30,561 nt of DNA. It comes from an uncultured Anaerolineales bacterium. Its GTDB lineage: Bacteria; Chloroflexota; Anaerolineae; Anaerolineales; Villigracilaceae. The position numbers and the translations under genes are program-made. Shown in pieces: positions 17,701 through 23,384 of this stretch. Location: contig CALFXA010000150.1 in NCBI GenBank assembly GCA_937928015.1, positions 1 through 30,561 of the forward strand. Direction: 5' to 3'. Under the pieces are notes generated by a model that made no database searches, was not told the origin of the DNA, and saw nothing but the letters and a program-made list of their open reading frames with translations. Position 1 is the stretch's first letter; each line of letters begins with the position of its first letter.

Positions 17701-18770
17701 AGATATTCCTTGTTGCGATGGAAGAGGAACTGCGCGCGCAACGCCTGTTCGAGAAAACCCGACAGACGCGCCTGCTCGGGAGTCAGGTCTTCGGGGCGGT
17801 CGGGATCCATCAATGGCTGACCAAGCATCTGCTCGACGAGGGCAATGCCCGCCTCGGTCAGGCTGACGTTGCGGTCCTTTTCATTGATTTCCACGTACTC
17901 GGGCTTGATCTGGCGCACGATTTGGGCCATCTTGCCGTACCAATCCAGGTCGCCCGAGGAGGGGCCAGAAATGATGAGCGGAGTGCGGGCCTCGTCGATC
18001 AGCACGTTGTCCACCTCGTCCACGATGGCGAAGTGATGTTCGCGCTGGACGCGTTCGCTCAGGCGCATGGTCATGTTGTCGCGCAGATAGTCGAAGCCGA
18101 ACTCGGAGTTGGTGCCGTATGTGATGTCGGCGGCATAGGCCTCGACACGATCCACCAACCTCAGATGATGCTGATCCTCGTGCGGGGACTCGCGCTCGAA
18201 GTCCACAACGAAGGCCTTCTTGCCGTTCTCGGTGGCGGCCGCCATCTGCAACACGCCGACCGACAAACCGAGCATGTGGAAGATGGGCGCCATCCAGCGC
18301 GCATCGCGGCGCGCCAGGTAGTCATTGACCGTGATGAGATGCGCGCCGCGCCCCATGATGGAGTTCAGGTACAGCGGCAGGGTCGCGACCAGGGTCTTGC
18401 CTTCGCCCGTGCGCATCTCGGCGATCTCGCCGCGATGCAGGGTGGCCCCGCCGATCAACTGCACATCGTAGTGGCGCAAGCCAATGGTCCGCTTGGAGGC
18501 TTCGCGCACCGCGGCAAAAGCCTCGGGCATGATCTCATCCAGCGCCTCCTGCTCGGCCTTGAATGCCTCCTTCTCATCGAGACCTTCCACATTGCCGACC
18601 AGGTCGTTTACGCGCTCGCGAAACTCGTCCGTCTTGGCGCGCAACTGCTCGTCGGTCAGCGCCTCGAATTGAGGTTCCAGATCGTTGACCTGCTTGACCA
18701 GATCGCCCAGTTTTTGAACTGTTTTCTTTGTGGGGTCGCCACTGAATAGTTTTACGAAGTTTTTTAGCAT
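14754..18770 (-). CDS. secA: Preprotein translocase ATPase SecA (enlarged form)
   Basis: A 1338-residue SecA, far longer than the ~800-900 residues usual in bacteria. It drives export of unfolded proteins through SecYEG using ATP. Walker A is RTGEGKT (Lys125), Walker B the DEVD at 251-254 followed by [13 protein letters not shown]. The NBD2 block [15 protein letters not shown], the [27 protein letters not shown] block and the [12 protein letters not shown] scaffold block are all present. Extra length lies between DEAD-domain strands (about 176-209), in NBD2 after the SVDASERI segment (about 100 residues), and in the scaffold/wing region. The C-terminus is acidic then basic (GKKRKRRRR) and lacks the Cys-rich zinc motif used to bind SecB. 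An extended -10 promoter lies just upstream. Confidence 0.96.
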   Translation of the reverse strand: [1338 protein letters not shown]

Positions 18771-18790
18771 TCCTGAACCTTTCGGGCGGA

Positions 18791-18799
18791 ATTATAGCA
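18791..18799 (-). promoter_or_regulatory. Extended -10 promoter of secA
   Basis: On the minus strand the sequence is TGCTATAAT, a perfect extended -10 box, ending 20 bases before the secA ATG. No -35 match is evident, which extended -10 promoters tolerate. Confidence 0.62.
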
Positions 18800-18825
18800 T
18801 GGCGAGGTTGGAGGAATATAAGAGA

Positions 18826-18852
18826 AAGGCGGACGCATAATGCGTCCGCCTT
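18826..18852. repeat. Perfect hairpin in the secA / response-regulator divergent region
   Basis: AAGGCGGACGCA (18826-18837) and TGCGTCCGCCTT (18841-18852) form a perfect 12-bp stem around TAA. It lies upstream of both divergent genes, so it does not end a known transcript. Its CGGACG core also occurs in the hairpin at 20711-20740. The remaining spacer to 18954 holds only an AT-rich stretch and a short TTGAA-N8-TTCAA repeat (18901-18918). Confidence 0.7.
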
Positions 18853-18954
18853 GAAAAGTGCATCCCCCCTGCGCCCCCTTCCCCTTGACCCCATGATTCC
18901 TTGAAATAGAATGTTCAATGAACTGTGGAGATTTTATATAAAAACCGCTTTAAG

Positions 18955-19030
18955 TTGAATAGGCATATGATTAGGCAGTATAGACATTTGTACTTTAGCT
19001 CTTGCGAGTTTTTTGGTTTTTTGCTAATCT
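18955..19030 (+). promoter_or_regulatory. Two candidate promoters of the ComA-like regulator
   Basis: The distal pair is TTGAAT (18955-18960) and TATAGA (18979-18984), spacer 18. The proximal pair is TTGCGA (19002-19007) and TAATCT (19025-19030), spacer 17, with TGC before the -10. The proximal one would start near 19037, close to the ribosome site AAGGAG at 19044-19049. Confidence 0.5.
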
Positions 19031-19054
19031 TGGGGTATTCAAAAAGGAGCGGGC

Positions 19055-19774
19055 ATGCCTAAAGAAAAAATACGCGTGACAATTGTCGACGATCATCAGA
19101 GCATTGTGGACGGCTATCGATTTCGGCTGCATGGCGCCCCGCAAATCGAAGTAGTAGCATCCATCGGGCATGGGGAAGAGATTGAGCCCACCCTGAAGGC
19201 GCATCCCACCGATGTTCTGCTGTTAGACGTCAATGTCCCTACATCTCCCGAAAACCCCAATCAGTACCCCGTCCTGCACGTGATCCCCAGCCTGCTGCAA
19301 AAATATCCAGATATGGATATCCTCATGATCAGCATGCACAGCGAACGCAGCCTGGTCCGAGCCATCATGGAGGTGGGGGCAAGCGGCTATATTCTCAAGG
19401 ATGACAGCCAGGCCATTCAGGAGTTGGGCAGCATTATTCTGTTGGTGGCAAACGGTGGGATTTATCTGAGCGAGAGAGTGCGCCACAACTTGTTCAAATT
19501 TCCCACGGGCGAAGAAGAAATCACGCTATCCACTCGCCAAAAGGAAGTCATCTCGCTTTCGGCGGCCTACCCCAACAACACCACGCACGAACTGGCGGAG
19601 AAGATGCGGGTGGCCAACTCCACGGTGAGGAATCTGCTCTCAGGCGCCTACCTCAAACTGGGAGTCAATAATCGCGCAGCCGCCATCGCCAAAAGCCGTC
19701 AGATGGGAATTATCCCTGGCGACACTACCGATGCCACTCTGCCCATCTCGAAAAAGAAAGAAAAATCGAACTAG
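19055..19774 (+). CDS. NarL/LuxR-type response regulator (ComA-like position)
   Basis: A 239-residue response regulator. The receiver has Asp12/Asp13, phosphoacceptor Asp58 in LLLDVNVP, and Lys115 in GYILKDD; an extra PTSPENPNQYP segment follows the phosphorylation site. The C-terminal LuxR-type helix-turn-helix (about 155-215) has STRQKEVISLSAAYPNN, then HELAEKMRVANSTVRNLLSGAY with the recognition helix. A short basic tail ends the protein. It is of the same class as ComA and is the likely partner of the HisKA_3 kinase at 21014, with which it shares the island's lower G+C. AAGGAG lies five bases before ATG. Its stop overlaps, tail to tail, that of the polyprenyl-synthetase gene: both use the palindrome CTAG at 19771-19774. 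Confidence 0.9.
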   Translation: MPKEKIRVTIVDDHQSIVDGYRFRLHGAPQIEVVASIGHGEEIEPTLKAHPTDVLLLDVNVPTSPENPNQYPVLHVIPSLLQKYPDMDILMISMHSERSLVRAIMEVGASGYILKDDSQAIQELGSIILLVANGGIYLSERVRHNLFKFPTGEEEITLSTRQKEVISLSAAYPNNTTHELAEKMRVANSTVRNLLSGAYLKLGVNNRAAAIAKSRQMGIIPGDTTDATLPISKKKEKSN

Positions 19775-20697
19775 CTCTGGCAATTTACCAAGAGGGTCTG
19801 AACGGGGGTGGTCACCGACTCCATCAGAGTCGTCAGCGGCTCGTGGTCAGCCAGCGACAAACCTGCAAGGATCTCCTGTGCATTCCGATTGCGCGTCAGG
19901 ATGTGATTGACACAATAGCTAACAGACCCGCAACGGATCAGGATCTCTTGGGCTTCCTGCAAGGCCCCGGGGACCTCGACCTGGTTCAACAATTCAAGGA
20001 ATCGCGCCTGATGCGGATGTCTGACCAGTGCTGCAAACAGAATCGGCAGAGAGCGCCGGCCTTGCAGCCAATCAGGGTTAGGGGGTGTCTCCATGGCATC
20101 GTGCAAATCGTCGTAGACCTGGATGGTTTCCCCATATAAACAACCCAACTGATCCACCCCACAGGCCATCTGCAAAGAGGCTCCACCCGCCAAGGCCCCA
20201 AGATATAACGATGCACCAAAAAACGGAGAACTTTTGGTGCGGGCCACCTGCCAATAATCCTCTTCCGCCGAGGGTGAATTAACATCCAGAAACTGACCCC
20301 AGGCTGTGGATAGGAACATGGTGTTGAAGCGGAAGGCTGCCTCTCCACGCATCATCGGGTCAGCCACTACCCGTTCGAGCGCACTCAAAGCGGCGGACTG
20401 GAATGCACAAGCCAGGTCCGAGACGATTGGCATACCCAGGTGATGATGCACGCCGCGCGGGTCCGAATCCAGCATATCATCCACCAGCAGGATGCCGATG
20501 TGGGCGCACGCTACAGCCGTCATGACAGGGACGGCCCGCTCCAGGCTACCACCCACGGCCTGACAGGCTCGCAGCGGCAAACGCCAATGGGCAGGCCGCC
20601 GAGCCGCGGCGCGCCGATATAAATTCTGCATATCCGGCCAATCTGCAACGACCGGCAGAGACAGGAAGAAATCTAGTGATTGTTGGTAAATATCCAT
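19771..20697 (-). CDS. Polyprenyl synthetase-family protein, ComQ-like prenyltransferase candidate
   Basis: A 308-residue all-helical isoprenoid synthase-fold protein. The first Asp-rich motif is DDMLD (73-77) and the second DDLHD (196-200); a TKSSPFF segment (Lys155) and a GQFLDVN segment lie between, as in trans-prenyl synthases. The flanks are divergent from housekeeping FPP/GGPP synthases: the FARM is followed by DPRGVHHHLGMP instead of a usual RRG block. ComQ, which prenylates Trp of pre-ComX in Bacillus, belongs to this family. Here the gene directly follows a tiny Trp-containing peptide gene and is flanked by a ComP-like kinase and a ComA-like regulator, so I infer peptide prenylation. 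GGAG lies six bases before its ATG, just after a strong intercistronic hairpin. Confidence 0.82.
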   Translation of the reverse strand: MDIYQQSLDFFLSLPVVADWPDMQNLYRRAAARRPAHWRLPLRACQAVGGSLERAVPVMTAVACAHIGILLVDDMLDSDPRGVHHHLGMPIVSDLACAFQSAALSALERVVADPMMRGEAAFRFNTMFLSTAWGQFLDVNSPSAEEDYWQVARTKSSPFFGASLYLGALAGGASLQMACGVDQLGCLYGETIQVYDDLHDAMETPPNPDWLQGRRSLPILFAALVRHPHQARFLELLNQVEVPGALQEAQEILIRCGSVSYCVNHILTRNRNAQEILAGLSLADHEPLTTLMESVTTPVQTLLVNCQS

Positions 20698-20710
20698 GAT
20701 TATCTCCGTC

Positions 20711-20740
20711 TATGTCGGACGGGGAAACCCGTCCGACATA
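20711..20740 (-). promoter_or_regulatory. Intercistronic hairpin between peptide and prenyltransferase genes
   Basis: TATGTCGGACGGG (20711-20723) and CCCGTCCGACATA (20728-20740) form a perfect 13-bp stem around four bases. It lies between the stop of the peptide gene and the ribosome site of the prenyltransferase. No T-run follows in the direction of transcription, so RNA processing, 3'-end protection of the peptide message or partial attenuation is more likely than full termination. Confidence 0.72.
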
Positions 20741-20754
20741 GTATTGCGGGCAGA

Positions 20755-20901
20755 TCAGCCCTGGGACACGTCCCAGAGCATCCAGGTGGCGTCACGCGTA
20801 GCGTCCAGAATCTGGGAACGGCTGGCGCGGGACAGGGCCGTGAGCGGGCTGGCACTATCATTGGTGGAAATCTGTTCGTAAAAAGCTTGCATTGCTGACA
20901 T
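20755..20901 (-). CDS. 48-residue peptide, ComX-like pheromone precursor candidate
   Basis: A short gene of 48 codons. It starts with MSAMQAFYEQIS, has a polar middle with Ser, Ala and Arg, and ends ATWMLWDVSQG. AAAAAGGAG six bases before the ATG is an excellent ribosome site, which argues strongly that it is translated. Pre-ComX peptides are typically 50-75 residues, lack a signal peptide, and carry a Trp close to the C-terminus that ComQ prenylates. Here Trp40 and Trp43 lie in the last nine residues and no signal peptide is present. It is first in the minus-strand unit with the prenyltransferase and divergent from the receptor kinase. Sequence alone cannot prove homology to ComX because the family is hypervariable. 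Alternative: an unrelated small protein. Confidence 0.72.
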   Translation of the reverse strand: MSAMQAFYEQISTNDSASPLTALSRASRSQILDATRDATWMLWDVSQG

Positions 20902-20966
20902 GAGAATCTCCTTTTTGGGTTAGGTGGACACGACAATAGGGCAGAAAGGGACTGTTTGTTTTACGC

Positions 20967-21009
20967 TATAATGAAACCACCTCCTTTCACAACTCCTACA
21001 TAGTGGTTT
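20967..21009 (+). promoter_or_regulatory. -10 box and folded leader of the ComP-like kinase
   Basis: TATAAT (20967-20972) is a perfect -10 hexamer without a clear -35, suggesting activator dependence. The leader holds AAACCAC (20974-20980) and GTGGTTT (21003-21009), able to close a stem just before the ATG. Between them, CACCTCCTTTC matches the anti-Shine-Dalgarno end of 16S rRNA. The ATG itself has no ribosome site. Confidence 0.5.
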
Positions 21010-21013
21010 TGCC

Positions 21014-23260
21014 ATGAAAGATGTTTCTTTCAAAAATCATAGTTTTTTCGACTGGGTAATCACAGGGCTGGTTTGGTTTTGTGTCCTGCTCAACACCTAT
21101 GGGCTTCTGGTCAGAGCTCCCTATATGGGGTTCTATTTCAATCCATCCAATGGCAGGGTAACGGATATTTTCACACCCCAATCTGACGTTCTTCGGGAAA
21201 ACGACATCTTAAAACGCATCGGTCCAATTACATTGGAGGCGTTTAAGAACAACAAATTACAAAGTCTTTTTGACGGCGCGCAAAAGGGTCAGACATACGA
21301 AATCGATGTTCTACGGGAGGGTCAACCAGTCACTGTACAGTGGATATACCCCGGTTTCAACAACGAGGAGTTTTCGGGGCGTTTCTTCAGCACCTGGTGG
21401 ATCTCCTTTGTTTTCCTGCTCTTCGGCTACTTTACCCAAAGGTTTATCCGCCCAAGGGATCTGAGTTGGGGATTGTTGCTGGCAGTCAATTACCTGTTGG
21501 CCATCTTTATCGCCGCTGGAAATCTTTCTTCTTCCCACATTTTTGGCAGCGCAATTCAAATGCGTGTTGCGGCCTGGTTGCTGGTCCCTGTCTTCCTGCA
21601 ATTGCACTGGATCATTCCAACCCCTTTGACCCGCATTCCCAAGTGGTTGACGGGATTGCTCTACGCCATCCCCATTGCTTTGGCAGGGATGGAAGCGTTC
21701 CAGTTGCCGCACAATATCTCGTACGGTCTGGGACTGGTCCTCGCCTTTGTCGGGAGTCTGATCTTGTTGCTGTTGCATGGCATTTTCCAACCCAAATACC
21801 GCAGCGATGTTTACCTGATAGGCGCGTCCATGGGATTTGCCTTTCTACCGGTCGTCATCATTCTCATCGCAACCTTGTTTGGAAACCTGCCAGAAATCAG
21901 CCCTCTCACATTCTTTGCACTGCCAGTCATGCCTGCGGCTTATTTCTATGCGATCAACCGCCGCCGCATGGGGTCCATGGAAATGCGCGCCAGTCGTGTG
22001 GTCTCTGCCCTGGCCTATACGGCTATGTTATCCGCCACGCTTCCGTTCGTTGTGTTGATGGCTGCCAACTTGACCCCACAAGGCTCACAGGCCCCGGTCT
22101 TCGTCATGTTTACGCTGGCCGCAATCATTTTCACCATTTTGGTCTTCCCGTTTTTTCAAAGTTTTCTGGAACAACACTTGCTGGGCATCACCCTTCCACA
22201 CCAAAAAATTCTGGAGACTTATTCAACCCGTATTACGGCCAGCGCCACCTTAAGCGATTTGCTATCTCTGCTGAAAAACGAAATCTTCAACAGTTTGCAG
22301 GTACAGCAGTATGTCTTTCTTACCAAAACGGGCGAGATAAACAATATTCTGCTGTCGAAAGGCGTGGAACAGGACTCTCTTCAGGTGGATAGCATCCTGG
22401 AATCGCTTGGCGTTGACCAGCCCTATCGACTGATTCCACCATCAGGGGAAACCTCTTCCCCAAGTTGGGTGCGTCTTATCATCCCTCTCGAAGTAGACGC
22501 CAACACCATCGGCATCTGGCTACTCGGCAAACGGGATCCGGATGATCTGTACCCTCAGGCGGACCTACCCATCATCCAGGCATTGGCTAACCAAACCGCC
22601 ATCGTTCTGGACAACCTGCTTCAGGCCGAGCGCCTCAAGTCCATGCACCAGGCAAACGTGGATCGTTACGAAACAGAGCGGCACAACCTGGGGCGGGAAC
22701 TGCATGACGTAGTCCTCAACGACCTGGCTGCATTTTTGATGACCCTCGACGACAATGCCAAGACGACGGCCGTTCTCAAACAATACGACAGCGTGGCTCA
22801 ACATCTGCGCGAAATCGTCAGCGAATTACGTCCGCCCCTGTTGAGTTATGGCCTTAAACTCGGCTTGGAGGAACTGGCCGACAATTTGATGGAACGCAAC
22901 CAAGGGATCTCCATCCACGTAAGGGTCGAAGGCCAGGACACGCGTTATGGCGGCAACATGGAAAGTCACATCTACCGCATGGTGCAGGAGGCCTGCGAGA
23001 ATGCCATGCGTCATGGGTATGCCAACCACATCGAGATCCTCGGCAACCTGCAACCTGACAATCTCGAATTAATAGTCGTCGACAATGGCGGCGGTTTCGA
23101 TCCGCGCTCCATGCTGCACATGGATTACCTGCTGGAGCACAAACATTTTGGTCTGGCGGGAATGGTGGAGCGCGCCTTGTTAATTGGAGCCAAGCTCAAG
23201 ATCAATTCGGCTCGTGGAACAGGCACCCAGGTCACCATTCAATGGAAGCCTCAAAAATGA
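21014..23260 (+). CDS. Polytopic sensor histidine kinase with N-terminal PDZ-like domain (ComP-like)
   Basis: A 748-residue membrane kinase with the layout of B. subtilis ComP (769 residues). A first transmembrane helix (about 14-33) is followed by an extracytoplasmic PDZ-like segment (about 40-112; VTDIFTPQSDVLRENDILKRIG is typical). About nine further helices lie between 126 and 385. A GAF-like region spans about 400-535. The HisKA_3 box has His564 in GRELHDVVLNDL, and the HATPase has the N-box ENAMRH (Asn663), VVDNGGGFD and HFGLAGMVERA. It should sense an extracellular ligand and phosphorylate a NarL-type regulator. The divergent peptide/prenyltransferase unit and the nearby NarL-type regulator point to a prenylated peptide ligand. 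The ATG lacks a ribosome site, suggesting low or regulated translation. Confidence 0.9.
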   Translation: MKDVSFKNHSFFDWVITGLVWFCVLLNTYGLLVRAPYMGFYFNPSNGRVTDIFTPQSDVLRENDILKRIGPITLEAFKNNKLQSLFDGAQKGQTYEIDVLREGQPVTVQWIYPGFNNEEFSGRFFSTWWISFVFLLFGYFTQRFIRPRDLSWGLLLAVNYLLAIFIAAGNLSSSHIFGSAIQMRVAAWLLVPVFLQLHWIIPTPLTRIPKWLTGLLYAIPIALAGMEAFQLPHNISYGLGLVLAFVGSLILLLLHGIFQPKYRSDVYLIGASMGFAFLPVVIILIATLFGNLPEISPLTFFALPVMPAAYFYAINRRRMGSMEMRASRVVSALAYTAMLSATLPFVVLMAANLTPQGSQAPVFVMFTLAAIIFTILVFPFFQSFLEQHLLGITLPHQKILETYSTRITASATLSDLLSLLKNEIFNSLQVQQYVFLTKTGEINNILLSKGVEQDSLQVDSILESLGVDQPYRLIPPSGETSSPSWVRLIIPLEVDANTIGIWLLGKRDPDDLYPQADLPIIQALANQTAIVLDNLLQAERLKSMHQANVDRYETERHNLGRELHDVVLNDLAAFLMTLDDNAKTTAVLKQYDSVAQHLREIVSELRPPLLSYGLKLGLEELADNLMERNQGISIHVRVEGQDTRYGGNMESHIYRMVQEACENAMRHGYANHIEILGNLQPDNLELIVVDNGGGFDPRSMLHMDYLLEHKHFGLAGMVERALLIGAKLKINSARGTGTQVTIQWKPQK

Positions 23261-23343
23261 TTCTGTTGTTAAGGTGCAGGTCGCATGTTTTCAATCGATG
23301 ATCACCGTTATAAAATCGGCCAAGGGCAATGTCCATCGGGAAT

Positions 23344-23371
23344 CACTTGAATTCACTCAAGTGTCACTTGA
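23344..23371 (+). promoter_or_regulatory. Triple CACTTGA operator candidate before the Xre-type regulator
   Basis: CACTTGA (23344-23350), its inverse TCAAGTG (23357-23363) and CACTTGA again (23365-23371) form a palindrome with a six-base centre plus a third half-site, ending three bases before the ribosome site. A possible -10 box (TATAAA, 23309-23314) lies upstream, so a bound protein would block transcription or translation start. Another CACTTGA lies at 24506-24512 before dnaE. Confidence 0.6.
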
Positions 23372-23384
23372 ATAAGGAGTAGTG

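Noticed and set aside
17235..18749. 504-codon plus-strand frame opposite secA, and similar long antisense frames in acnA and secA
   Set aside because: These are antisense shadows of GC-rich coding sequence; their translations are rich in His, Asp and Val with no domains.
18574..18918. Minus-strand 114-codon frame covering the secA start
   Set aside because: It is a shadow of the secA N-terminus and its promoter, with no ribosome site or domain.
20700..20936. 78-codon minus-strand frame over the peptide gene
   Set aside because: Cys/Pro/Arg-rich translation, no ribosome site at its start, and it runs through the intercistronic hairpin; the 48-codon frame has the ribosome site.
20974..20995. 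Perfect Shine-Dalgarno (AAAGGAGGTG) on the minus strand before the peptide gene
   Set aside because: No usable start codon follows; the next in-frame codons reach a stop almost at once, so no additional small gene is supported.
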